Under the pieces are notes generated by a model that saw nothing but the letters and a program-made list of their open reading frames with translations, was not told the origin of the DNA and searched no databases. DNA of 64,000 nucleotides, taken from contig JAPDDQ010000023.1 in NCBI GenBank assembly GCA_027587225.1, positions 1 through 64,000 of the forward strand. Direction: 5' to 3'. A program made the position numbers and the translations under genes. The DNA comes from Solirubrobacter taibaiensis. GTDB taxonomy: Bacteria > Actinomycetota > Thermoleophilia > Solirubrobacterales > Solirubrobacteraceae. Numbering within the stretch: the first letter of the stretch is position 1; each line of letters begins with the position of its first letter. Of this stretch, positions 17,092 through 24,917 are shown piece by piece.

Positions 17092-18090
17092 TCATCGCGC
17101 CCCTCCGCGACGGTAGCCGCGCCACTGTCCGAGCGCGCCGGACCAGCCCGATCCCGCGCGGGCCAGCGGCGCGTCACCGCGGGTGGGGGCGCCGAGATCC
17201 CGTGCCTCTCGCCAGGCGCGCAAGCCGCTCAGGCGGCCCTGAAGCGGGGCGGCAGTGCGGTCCGTGAGGCCGGCGAACAGCACGTACGCCACGTCGAAGG
17301 CCAGCATCGCGAGGCCGTACCGCGCCAGTTGCGCGCCGGTGGCGTTCTTCGCCAGCAGCCGCATCCGGTTGCGGCCGACGAGGCGGTATTTGAACGCGGA
17401 GCCCTCACGGGACGTCGCCGAACCGCGGTGGTGGGCGATCGCGCGCGGCTCGTACACGGTGCGCCAACCCGCGGCCCGGGCCCGCCACGCGACGTCGACG
17501 TCTTCGAGGTAGGCGAAGAACGCCGGGTCGAAGCCGCCGATGGCCTCGAGCGTGGCGCGCCGGTAGAGCGCCACGCAGCCGGTGGCGCCGAAGACCTCGC
17601 GCGGCGCGGCGGCTCCCTCCGTCGCCGGTGCGCCCGCGAGGCGTTCCCAGGCGACGCCGAGGCGATCGACCTCGAGCCCGGCCGAGTTCAGGACGTCCGG
17701 ACGCTCGGTGAAGCGCACCTGCGCGGCGACGGAGCCCACGTCGGGGGCGCTCTCGCCCGCCTCGAGCAGCCGCGTCAAGCAGTCCGGGGCGACGTCGGCG
17801 TCGTTGTTGACGAGCGCGATCCACTCGCCGGTCGTCTCGCGGGTGCCGCGCACGACGGCGGGCGAGAAGCCGGTGTTGACGGGCTCCTCGAGCACGCGGA
17901 CGGCCGGATGACGCTGCTGGACGGCGCGGGCGACCTCGCCCGTCGCGGCGTTGTCGATCACCAGGATCTCGCCGTCGAGGGGCTCGAGCGCGGCCGCGAC
18001 GTGGTCCAGACACCGCAACAACAGATCGGTCGCCCGGTAGTTGACGACGATGACCGAGATCTGGGGTGCCACTCGGCGTACTACTAGCAT
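17092..18090 (-). CDS. GT2 family glycosyltransferase
   Basis: A 332-residue inverting GT-A enzyme. Its start reads QISVIVVNYRATDLLLRCL. WIALVNNDADVAPDCL carries the metal-binding acidic cluster, and FFAYLEDVDVAWRARAAGW with RAIAHHRGSAT is typical of the WbbL-like rhamnosyl/galactofuranosyl transferase group. ATG 18090 is used here; GTG 18072 (326 residues) is equally possible. The ATG lies inside the -10 hexamer of the divergent gene. The enzyme probably extends the lipid-linked glycan in the cytoplasm. Confidence 0.85.
   Translation of the reverse strand: MLVVRRVAPQISVIVVNYRATDLLLRCLDHVAAALEPLDGEILVIDNAATGEVARAVQQRHPAVRVLEEPVNTGFSPAVVRGTRETTGEWIALVNNDADVAPDCLTRLLEAGESAPDVGSVAAQVRFTERPDVLNSAGLEVDRLGVAWERLAGAPATEGAAAPREVFGATGCVALYRRATLEAIGGFDPAFFAYLEDVDVAWRARAAGWRTVYEPRAIAHHRGSATSREGSAFKYRLVGRNRMRLLAKNATGAQLARYGLAMLAFDVAYVLFAGLTDRTAAPLQGRLSGLRAWREARDLGAPTRGDAPLARAGSGWSGALGQWRGYRRGGAR
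18085..18090 (+). promoter_or_regulatory. candidate -10 (TAGCAT), leaderless GT2 start
   Basis: TAGCAT is followed by 9 nt and GTG 18100. The same bases read on the other strand contain the possible ATG start of the divergent GT2 gene. Confidence 0.5.
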
Positions 18091-18099
18091 CCGGCCGCG

Positions 18100-19017
18100 G
18101 TGATCTCCGTTCTCATCCCGGTCAAGAACGGCGGCGACGACCTGCGTCGCTGTCTCGAACGCATCCAGGCGCAGCAGGTCGAGCACGAGGTCGAGTTGAT
18201 CGTCGTCGACTCGGGTTCGAGCGACGGCAGCGCCGAGCTCGCGCGCTCGTTCGGCGCGATCGTGTTCGAGATCCCGCCGTCGACGTTCGACCACGGCGCC
18301 ACCCGCAACTGGGCCGCACAGCGCGCCCGTGGCGAGTGGCTCGTGTTCACCAGCCAGGACGCCTACGCCGAGCACGACGATTGGCTCGCGCGGATGGTCG
18401 CGCCGCTGGACCAGGAGCGCGTGGCCGGCGTCTACGGCCGCCAGCTCCCGCATCACCACGCGACGCCGCCGGAGATCTACTTCCTCGACTTCCTCTACGG
18501 GCCGCGGTCGCGGGTCCAGGCGGTCGGGGTGGACGGCGAGGGCATCTCGATGTCGACCACGCTGTTCTCCAACGCCAACTCGGCGATGCGGCGCGAGGTC
18601 TGGGAGCGCTTCCCGTTCGCCGAGGACCTGATCATGAGCGAGGACCAGGAGTGGTCGCGGCGCGTGCTGCTCGACGGCTACCGGCTCGTGTACGACGCGG
18701 ACGCGGCCGTGCGGCACTCGCACGACTACACGCTCAAGGCCGCGTTCAAGCGCTTCTTCGACTCCGGCGTGTCCGCGAGCCGCTCCTACCTCGGCGGCGA
18801 GGAGGCCCAGGGCGAGCTGCGGCGGCGCGCGATCAGCTACGCCCGCGGCGAGTTCGGCTGGCTGCTGCGCACCGGCCGCGCCCGCTGGATCCCGTACACG
18901 GTCCTCTACGAGGCGACGAAGTTCGTCGGCCTGCAGCTCGGGGTGCACCACAAGCACCTGCCCGCGGCGCTGCGGCCGCGGCTGTCCGCGCTCGGCAACT
19001 ACTGGAGCACGACTTAG
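18100..19017 (+). CDS. GT2 glycosyltransferase, rhamnosyltransferase-like
   Basis: A 305-residue GT-A enzyme. SVLIPVKNGGDDLRRCL, VVDSGSSDGSAELA, FDHGATRNWAA and VFTSQDAYAEHDDWL are the blocks seen in RfbF/RfbN-like rhamnosyltransferases, where (L/T)(T/S)QDA is the metal-binding loop. EDQEWSRRVL holds the catalytic acid. It is the first gene of the plus-strand CDP-sugar operon and ends 3 nt before the rfbF ATG. Its donor may be a sugar made by the following genes. Confidence 0.85.
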   Translation: MISVLIPVKNGGDDLRRCLERIQAQQVEHEVELIVVDSGSSDGSAELARSFGAIVFEIPPSTFDHGATRNWAAQRARGEWLVFTSQDAYAEHDDWLARMVAPLDQERVAGVYGRQLPHHHATPPEIYFLDFLYGPRSRVQAVGVDGEGISMSTTLFSNANSAMRREVWERFPFAEDLIMSEDQEWSRRVLLDGYRLVYDADAAVRHSHDYTLKAAFKRFFDSGVSASRSYLGGEEAQGELRRRAISYARGEFGWLLRTGRARWIPYTVLYEATKFVGLQLGVHHKHLPAALRPRLSALGNYWSTT

Positions 19018-19785
19018 ATGAAGGCAGTGATCCTTGCCGGCGGCCTGGGCTCGCGCATGAGCGAGGAGACCGGTCTGCGGCCCAAGCCGATGGTCGAGAT
19101 CGGCGACAAGCCGATCCTCTGGCACATCATGAAGACGTACTCCGCCCACGGCATCAACGACTTCGTCGTGTGCCTCGGGTACAAGGGCTACGTCATCAAG
19201 GAGTTCTTCGCGAACTACTACCTGCACGCGGGCAACGTGACCTTCGACCTCGCCAACAACGGCATGGAGGTCCACGAGTCCAAGGTCGAGCCCTGGCGCG
19301 TGACGCTCGTGGACACGGGCGCGGACACGATGACCGGCGGGCGGCTGGCGCGGGTCATGGACTGGGTCCGCGACGAAACGTTCTGCTTGACCTACGGCGA
19401 CGGCGTCGCCGACATCGACATTGGAGCGCTGCTCGCTTTCCATCGTGAGCAGGGCCGGCTCGCCACCGTGACCGCCGTGCAGCCGCCCGGTCGCTTCGGC
19501 GCGCTGGAGACCGACGGGACGCGCGTGACGGGCTTCGCCGAGAAGCCACACGGCGAGGGTGGCTGGATCAACGGCGGCTTCTTCGTGCTCGAGCCGGGCG
19601 TGGAGCGATATCTCGGGGGCGACTCCACGGTCTGGGAGCGCGAGCCGATGGAGGGCCTCGCCCGCGACGAACAGCTGTCGCACTACACCCATCGCGGGTT
19701 CTGGCAACCGATCGACACGCAGCGGGAGCTCAGGCAGGTCCAGGAGCTGTGGGAGTCCGGGCGCGCGCCGTGGAAGACGTGGTAG
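19018..19785 (+). CDS. rfbF: glucose-1-phosphate cytidylyltransferase
   Basis: A 255-residue nucleotidyltransferase making CDP-D-glucose from CTP and glucose 1-phosphate, the entry to CDP-6-deoxyhexoses. The N-terminus AVILAGGLGSRMSEET is followed by RPKPMVEIGDKPILWHIMK, which is diagnostic of RfbF rather than RmlA. FCLTYGDGVADIDI carries the metal-binding aspartate. WINGGFFVLEPGVERYL and GFWQPIDTQRELRQV complete the match. Length is normal for the family. It directly abuts the preceding GT2 and overlaps the start of rfbG. Confidence 0.95.
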   Translation: MKAVILAGGLGSRMSEETGLRPKPMVEIGDKPILWHIMKTYSAHGINDFVVCLGYKGYVIKEFFANYYLHAGNVTFDLANNGMEVHESKVEPWRVTLVDTGADTMTGGRLARVMDWVRDETFCLTYGDGVADIDIGALLAFHREQGRLATVTAVQPPGRFGALETDGTRVTGFAEKPHGEGGWINGGFFVLEPGVERYLGGDSTVWEREPMEGLARDEQLSHYTHRGFWQPIDTQRELRQVQELWESGRAPWKTW

Positions 19786-20846
19786 ACGCCGCCTTCTGGC
19801 GCGGACGCCGCGTCCTCGTCACCGGTCACACCGGCTTCAAGGGTTCGTGGCTGAGCCTGTGGCTGCAGTCCCTCGGCGCCGAGGTGACGGGCTTCTCGGA
19901 CGCGATCCCGACCGAGCCGTCGCTGTTCGAGGTCGCGGGCGTCGGCGCGGGGATGCGCGACCTGCGGGGCGAGATCCGCGACCTGGACGCGGTCCGCGAC
20001 GCCGTGGCCGGCGCCGAGGTCGTCCTGCACCTTGCCGCGCAGCCGCTCGTCCGTCTCTCCTACGAGAGTCCGCGCGAGACGTTCGAGGTCAACGTCATGG
20101 GCACGGTCAACGTCTTCGACGCCGTGCGCACCGACGGCGGCGTGCGGGTCGTGGTCAACGTCACCTCCGACAAGTGCTACGAGAACCGCGAGTGGGAGTG
20201 GGCCTACCGCGAGGACGAGCCGATGGGCGGCAAGGACCCGTATTCGGCGTCCAAGGGCGCCGCGGAGCTCGTCACGGCGGCCTACCGGCGCTCGTTCTTC
20301 TCCGACCCCGCGGCCACGCGGCTGGCCTCCGCGCGCGCCGGCAACGTGATCGGCGGCGGCGACTGGGGGGCGGATCGCCTGCTGCCCGACATCGTGCGCG
20401 CTACCACCGCCGGGGAACCGGTCCGCGTGCGCAACCCGCACGCCGTCCGTCCGTGGCAGCACGTGCTCAACCCGCTCAGCGGCTACCTCGTCCTGGCCCA
20501 GGCGCTCTGGGAGGAGCCCGGGCACGCGGGCGGCTGGAACTTCGGGCCCGTCGAGGACGACGCGCGACCGGTCGGCTGGATCGTCGAGCGGCTCGCCGAG
20601 ACGTGGCCGGGCGGGCTGCAGTCGCTCGAGGATCCCGGCCCGCACCCACCTGAGGCCCACTACCTGAAGATCGACTCCTCGCGGGCTCGTGCGCGGCTCG
20701 GCTGGCGTCCGGGCTGGAGCCTCACAGAAGGCCTCGACGCGCTCGTGAACTGGCACGCCGCACACCGCGGCGAGGAAGACATGCGCGCCTTCACGCTCGC
20801 CCAGATCGAGGAATTCCGCTCCGCTAGCCTCTCGGGCCGCCTATGA
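19779..20846 (+). CDS. rfbG: CDP-glucose 4,6-dehydratase
   Basis: A 355-residue extended SDR converting CDP-glucose to CDP-4-keto-6-deoxyglucose. RVLVTGHTGFKGSWLSLWL is the diagnostic RfbG nucleotide motif. VNVTSDKCYEN and DPYSASKGAAEL (YXXXK) form the active site. ARAGNVIGGGDWGADRLLPD and RPWQHVLNPLSGYL are further family blocks. The frame opens from 19749; I chose GTG 19779, which gives the usual XXXXFWXGXRVLVTG start and a short overlap with rfbF. GTG 19770 is an alternative. The stop overlaps the next ATG (ATGA). Confidence 0.94.
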   Translation: MVDAAFWRGRRVLVTGHTGFKGSWLSLWLQSLGAEVTGFSDAIPTEPSLFEVAGVGAGMRDLRGEIRDLDAVRDAVAGAEVVLHLAAQPLVRLSYESPRETFEVNVMGTVNVFDAVRTDGGVRVVVNVTSDKCYENREWEWAYREDEPMGGKDPYSASKGAAELVTAAYRRSFFSDPAATRLASARAGNVIGGGDWGADRLLPDIVRATTAGEPVRVRNPHAVRPWQHVLNPLSGYLVLAQALWEEPGHAGGWNFGPVEDDARPVGWIVERLAETWPGGLQSLEDPGPHPPEAHYLKIDSSRARARLGWRPGWSLTEGLDALVNWHAAHRGEEDMRAFTLAQIEEFRSASLSGRL

Positions 20847-22072
20847 GCCCGTCGCCCTGCAGATTCTGTGGCGCCCCGCTGGAGGCCGTCTTCGCGGACC
20901 TCGGCATGTCGCCGCTGGCCAACTCGTACGTGCCGCCGGACCGCGCCAACGCGATGGAGCCCTTCTACCCGCTCCGGGTGCTCGTCTGCGCGAACTGCTT
21001 CCTCGTCCAGCTCGAGGAGTTCGAGTCGCCGGACGCGATCTTCTCGGACTACGCGTACTTCTCGTCGTACTCCACGAGCTGGCTCGACCACGCGCGCCGG
21101 TACACGGAGGCGATGATCGAGCGCTTCGGTCTCACCGGTGAGAGCCAGGTCGTCGAGCTGGCGTCCAATGACGGCTACCTGCTCCAGTACTTCGTCGAGC
21201 GCGGCGTGCCGGTCCTGGGCGTCGAGCCGGCCGCCAACGTCGCCGAGGTCGCGGTCGCCAAGGGCGTCCCGACCGAGGTCGCGTTCTTCGGCGTGGACAC
21301 CGCGACGCGGCTCGCCGAGCGCGGCCAGGCGAACCTGATCGCCGCCAACAACGTGATGGCGCACGTGCCGGACCTCAACGACTTCGTCGGCGGGATGAAG
21401 GTGCTGCTCGCGCCGGGTGGCGTCATCACCGTCGAGTTCCCGCATCTGAAGCGGCTGATCGACGAGAACCAGTGGGACACCGTCTACCACGAGCACTTCT
21501 CGTACTTCTCGTTCACGGTCGTCCAGCGCGTCTTCGAGGCCCACGGCCTGCGCCTGTTCGACGTTGAGGAGCTGCCGACACACGGCGGCTCGCTGCGCAT
21601 CTTCGGCTGCCACGCCGACGATGCCCGCGAGGAGACCGAACGCGCCGTCGAGCTGGCCGAGCGCGAGCGCGCCGCCGGCTTCGGCGACCTGGAGACCTAC
21701 ACGGCCTACGGGCAGCGCGTGATCAGCGACAAGCGAGACATCCTCGAGTTCCTGATCGCGCTCAAGCGCGAGGGCAAGCGCGTCGTCGGCTACGGCGCGC
21801 CCGCCAAGGGGAACACGCTGCTCAACTACTGCGGCGTCGGCACGGACTTCCTCGACTACACGGTCGACCTGAACCCGCACAAGCAGGGAACGCTGCTTCC
21901 GGGCAGCCGGATCCCGGTGCGCACGCCGGAAGACCTCGAGGCCGACCAGCCCGACGTGGTGGTGATCCTGCCGTGGAACCTGAGGGACGAGATCACCGAG
22001 CAGCTCGCATTCATCCGTGAGTGGGGCGGCCGCTTCGCGGCACGCTCGCCCGAGCTGCGCCTGCTCGACTGA
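20843..22072 (+). CDS. C-methyltransferase for NDP-keto-deoxysugar (TylC3/NovU-like)
   Basis: A 409-residue three-part enzyme. An N-terminal zinc-binding part has CRFCGAP (about 5-11) and VCANCFLVQLEEF. A central SAM-binding domain has VVELASNDGYLLQYF (about 103-117) and NNVMAHVPDLNDFV. The C-terminal domain includes YHEHFSYFS and YGAPAKGNTLLNYC (about 314-327). This architecture belongs to sugar C-methyltransferases acting on 4-keto-6-deoxy nucleotide sugars. Its position directly after rfbF-rfbG suggests methylation of the CDP-linked ketosugar, usually at C3. That substrate is inferred. Confidence 0.88.
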   Translation: MSPSPCRFCGAPLEAVFADLGMSPLANSYVPPDRANAMEPFYPLRVLVCANCFLVQLEEFESPDAIFSDYAYFSSYSTSWLDHARRYTEAMIERFGLTGESQVVELASNDGYLLQYFVERGVPVLGVEPAANVAEVAVAKGVPTEVAFFGVDTATRLAERGQANLIAANNVMAHVPDLNDFVGGMKVLLAPGGVITVEFPHLKRLIDENQWDTVYHEHFSYFSFTVVQRVFEAHGLRLFDVEELPTHGGSLRIFGCHADDAREETERAVELAERERAAGFGDLETYTAYGQRVISDKRDILEFLIALKREGKRVVGYGAPAKGNTLLNYCGVGTDFLDYTVDLNPHKQGTLLPGSRIPVRTPEDLEADQPDVVVILPWNLRDEITEQLAFIREWGGRFAARSPELRLLD

Positions 22073-22086
22073 GAACTGGAGGCCAG

Positions 22087-22890
22087 ATGACCTTGCTCAA
22101 GCGGTTGTATGTGGCGGCGCGTGCCCTCGCCCTACGGCTCGTCGCCAATCAGCAGGTCCGGCGCGTGGTGATGCCGCTGGCCGGCCTGGTGACGCGCGTG
22201 CGCACTCGCGGCATGAGCGTGCAGGAGCGCTGGAACCACTCGATCGGCTGGGAGGTCTCGTTCTGGGACGACTGGCTGCGCACCCCCGAGGCTGAGCGCC
22301 GGCTGGACCCGGCGACGCCGCTCGACGGCCCGCCGACGCTCGTGCGCTGCATCGAGCAGCTCGGCACCGAGCACGTCCGGATCGTCGACGTCGGCGCGGG
22401 CCCGGTCACGCCGATCGGTCGCGTGATGCCGGGGCACACGATCGAGGTCACGGCCACCGACGCGCTCGCGTCCGAGTACGACGAGGTGCTCGCACGGGCC
22501 GGGATCGTCCCGCCCGTGCGGACGATCTTCGCGCACGCCGAGCGCCTGTCGGAGACGGTGCCGCACGACTTCGACATCGCCTACTGCGCGAACGCCCTGG
22601 ACCACATGTACGACCCCGCGCTGGCGGTCGAGAGCATGCTCGCGGTGGTGCGTCCCGGCGGTTTCGTCGTGCTCAACCACTTCGCCAACGAAGGCGAGAT
22701 CCAGCACTACACCGGGCTGCATCAGTGGAACATCGACGAGCGCGGCGGCGATTTCGTGATCTGGGGCAAGGACTCCTCGGAGAACATGACGACCCGGCTT
22801 GCGGACGAGGCGACGGTCGAGTGCACGCGGTTCCCCGATCCGCGTGGATCGCGGCTCGAGATCGCGATCCGCAAGCACCCCGTGAGCTGA
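22087..22890 (+). CDS. class I SAM-dependent methyltransferase
   Basis: A 267-residue methyltransferase. A basic, partly hydrophobic N-terminal helix (1-40) may associate with the membrane. RIVDVGAGPVTPIG at about 101-114 is motif I, FDIAYCANALDHMYDP is the post-motif segment, and VVRPGGFVVLNHF is motif III. GGAGG followed by 6 nt and ATG gives a clear start, with 14 nt between it and the C-methyltransferase stop. It probably O-methylates a sugar residue, an inference from context only. Confidence 0.8.
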   Translation: MTLLKRLYVAARALALRLVANQQVRRVVMPLAGLVTRVRTRGMSVQERWNHSIGWEVSFWDDWLRTPEAERRLDPATPLDGPPTLVRCIEQLGTEHVRIVDVGAGPVTPIGRVMPGHTIEVTATDALASEYDEVLARAGIVPPVRTIFAHAERLSETVPHDFDIAYCANALDHMYDPALAVESMLAVVRPGGFVVLNHFANEGEIQHYTGLHQWNIDERGGDFVIWGKDSSENMTTRLADEATVECTRFPDPRGSRLEIAIRKHPVS

Positions 22891-22935
22891 GGAGTGACAG
22901 CGCAACTCCCCTGACCGCTGGGCGTTTGGGGGAGC

Positions 22936-23526
22936 ATGCTGCGCTCCCTCTCCGCGCTCGGCCTGGTCGCCGGCGCGATGCTCGTCCTCGTGCCCGTCGT
23001 CCACGCTGACCAAACCGCCCACGGGCCGGTGCACACGCCGCGCGTGAACGGCAACTACCACGTCTCGTTCACGCTGCCCGGCCGGAGCTGGCGCCAGGTC
23101 ACGGGGCTTTCGGAGGGCACGCCGTCCCTGGGGTCGTTCCGGGTTCAGCTGGCGGACTACTCCCACGTCGCGCTCTATGTCCGGGCGCGGCTACAGGCGT
23201 CGCGGCCGGAGCGCCGCGGGAACAGCGTGCGGCTCGCGAAGGGCGCGCGGCTGCGGGTCGACCGGCAGGGGTCGAACGGGCCCGTGCGCTGGTGGAGCGG
23301 AACCCGCACGGACGGCATCGTCGCGGCCACGGGCTACCAGCGCGCCCCGGCCCGCCTCGATCCGTCGCGCAAGCGCTGGATCGTGTACACGGTCATGCAG
23401 GACGTCGACCAAGGCCGCGACGACGGTGACTCGTTCGAAGTCACCGCGGTCCGCACGGCCGCACGGACGATGCGTCTGGCCTGGGGCCCCGTAGAGACCC
23501 CGGATGTGCCGCCGACGATCGACTAG
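22936..23526 (+). CDS. secreted protein of unknown function, long copy
   Basis: A 196-residue exported protein with a signal peptide (MLRSLSALGLV start, cleavage after VHA). I do not recognise the fold. The middle is beta-rich (about 40-105), with two aromatic-rich stretches (SWRQVTGL and VRWWSGTR). The C-terminal part contains ATGYQRAPARLDPS, followed by AVRTAARTMRLAWGPVETP. GGGGGAGC before ATG is a strong Shine-Dalgarno. It is the parent-like copy of a tandem pair and lies at the end of the CDP-sugar operon. A cell-surface role is likely from export alone. Confidence 0.75.
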   Translation: MLRSLSALGLVAGAMLVLVPVVHADQTAHGPVHTPRVNGNYHVSFTLPGRSWRQVTGLSEGTPSLGSFRVQLADYSHVALYVRARLQASRPERRGNSVRLAKGARLRVDRQGSNGPVRWWSGTRTDGIVAATGYQRAPARLDPSRKRWIVYTVMQDVDQGRDDGDSFEVTAVRTAARTMRLAWGPVETPDVPPTID

Positions 23527-23576
23527 CGCCCAAGTCCAGCGGCGCAACTCTCCTGAATACTGGGCGTTGGGGGAGC

Positions 23577-23897
23577 ATGCTCCGGCTCCTTGGTGCGCTC
23601 GGCCTCGTCGCCGGCGCGATGTTCACCGTCGTTCCCGCCGCCCGGGCCGATCAGCTCGCCCATGGGCCGGTGCGCGCGGTCGACAGCTACGTCGTCGCCG
23701 CCGTGGGCTACCAGCGCGCCCCGGCCCGCCTCGATCCGTCGGGCAAGCGCTGGCTCGTGTACTCCGTCCTGCCCGAGACCGAGAACGGTACCGACGAGGG
23801 GTGGCTCCTCCTCGCCGCGGTCCGCACGGCGGCGCGCACGATGCGGCTGGCCACGGGCCCCGTGGAAACCCCGAGCCTGCCGCCGACGATCGAGTAG
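23577..23897 (+). CDS. secreted protein of unknown function, short paralogue
   Basis: A 106-residue exported protein. The signal peptide (MLRLLGALGLVAGAM) is followed almost at once by AVGYQRAPARLDPS, LVYSVLPETENG and AAVRTAARTMRLATGPVETP, matching the C-terminal part of the preceding gene. The beta-rich middle domain of the long copy is missing. The reading frame is intact, so it is probably expressed. The same GGGGGAGC Shine-Dalgarno precedes the ATG. Its TAG stop abuts the TAG of the convergent GT2 gene with no spacer. Confidence 0.72.
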   Translation: MLRLLGALGLVAGAMFTVVPAARADQLAHGPVRAVDSYVVAAVGYQRAPARLDPSGKRWLVYSVLPETENGTDEGWLLLAAVRTAARTMRLATGPVETPSLPPTIE

Positions 23898-24917
23898 CTA
23901 GCGCTTGAAGATCGGGGCCGCGGTCGCGATCGTCGCGCGGACGCGATCGCGGAGGCTGCCCCGCGCCCACGGCTCGGGGATCACGAGCGCGTTGAGCCGC
24001 TCGAGGCCGACCCGGCGCGAGCCCTGGATCGCGCGGCGCTTGCGCAGGATCTTCGGGAGTCCGCGGACGGCGTCGAGCCAGCCGCGCAGCGTCGCGGAGA
24101 TCACGCCGTCGAGCAGGTCCTGCACGAACACCCCGGCGTTGAGGAGGACGATCTCGGGCGCGTGGACGAGCAGGGCGCGCGTCGGATAGTTCTTGAGCAG
24201 CAGCCAGAGCTGGTTGCGGCGCTGCGGGCGCCGGTAGCGTGGCTTCTGCTTGCCCGTGGTGGCGCCGCGCATGTGGTAGCCGACGGCCGCCGGGACGTAG
24301 CGCGACCCGTAGCCGAGCAACTGCGCGCGCAGGCCCCAGTCGACGTCCTCGAGGTAGGCGTAGAAGTCCTCGTCGAACGGACCGACCTCCGCGAGCGCGG
24401 TCTGCCGGTAGAGCGCCGCGCCGGCGCAGGCCGTGAGGACCTCGTCGGCGACGTCGTACTGGCCCTCGTCGCGCTCGCCGTTGCCACGGTTGATCGCCGC
24501 GCCGGACCAGCGCAGGCCGTCGCCGGCAGCGTCGATCACGTCGCGCTCGTAGAAGCGCAGCAGCTTGCCGGAGGACGAGGCGGCGGTCGGATGCTCATCC
24601 AGCGCCGCCACCAGGTGCTCGAGCCAGTCCGGCTCGAGCTCGATGTCGTTGTTGAGCAACGCCACCAGCTCGCCGCGCGCCACCTCGACGCCACGGTTGA
24701 GCGCGGCGGCGACGCCGACGTTGACCGGCAGCTCGAGCACCTCGATCGACGGCCAGCGCTCGCGCACGTACGCGGCCGACCCGTCGGAGGAGCCGTTGTC
24801 GATCACCGTGATGGTGACGTTCGAGTAGGTCTGGGCCAGCAGCGACGGCAGCGCGGTGTCCAGCAGTGCGCGCCCGTCGTAGTTGAGGACGAGCGCCGAG
24901 ACCGACGGCTCACTCAC
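23898..24917 (-). CDS. GT2 family glycosyltransferase
   Basis: A 339-residue WbbL-like GT2. VSALVLNYDGRALLDTAL and VIDNGSSDGSAAYV form the nucleotide-binding part. LVALLNNDIELEPDWL supplies the acidic cluster, and FYAYLEDVDWGLRAQLLGY is the catalytic region. The GTG start overlaps the stop of the preceding GT2 (GTGA). It is the last gene of the six-gene minus-strand operon that starts with the RmlC-like gene. The donor is probably a deoxysugar. Confidence 0.86.
   Translation of the reverse strand: MSEPSVSALVLNYDGRALLDTALPSLLAQTYSNVTITVIDNGSSDGSAAYVRERWPSIEVLELPVNVGVAAALNRGVEVARGELVALLNNDIELEPDWLEHLVAALDEHPTAASSSGKLLRFYERDVIDAAGDGLRWSGAAINRGNGERDEGQYDVADEVLTACAGAALYRQTALAEVGPFDEDFYAYLEDVDWGLRAQLLGYGSRYVPAAVGYHMRGATTGKQKPRYRRPQRRNQLWLLLKNYPTRALLVHAPEIVLLNAGVFVQDLLDGVISATLRGWLDAVRGLPKILRKRRAIQGSRRVGLERLNALVIPEPWARGSLRDRVRATIATAAPIFKR

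Larger units (their letters stand above)
22900..23897 (+). repeat. tandem gene duplication including the 5' leader
   Basis: The segment 22900-23526 (36-nt leader plus gene) and the segment 23542-23897 (35-nt leader plus gene) are diverged direct copies. Both leaders run from GCGCAACTC through CTGGGCGTT to GGGGGAGCATGCT. The encoded proteins match at the signal peptide and the C-terminal part. The second copy lacks about 90 internal residues. Confidence 0.85.

Noticed and set aside
20825..20830. TAGCCT 12 nt before the C-methyltransferase ATG
   Set aside because: The start is already coupled to rfbG by an ATGA overlap and the hexamer lies within rfbG codons. An internal promoter is possible but not supported enough to list.
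22936..23897. The two paralogous genes as one frameshifted gene
   Set aside because: Each has its own leader, ribosome site, signal peptide and stop, so they are separate copies.
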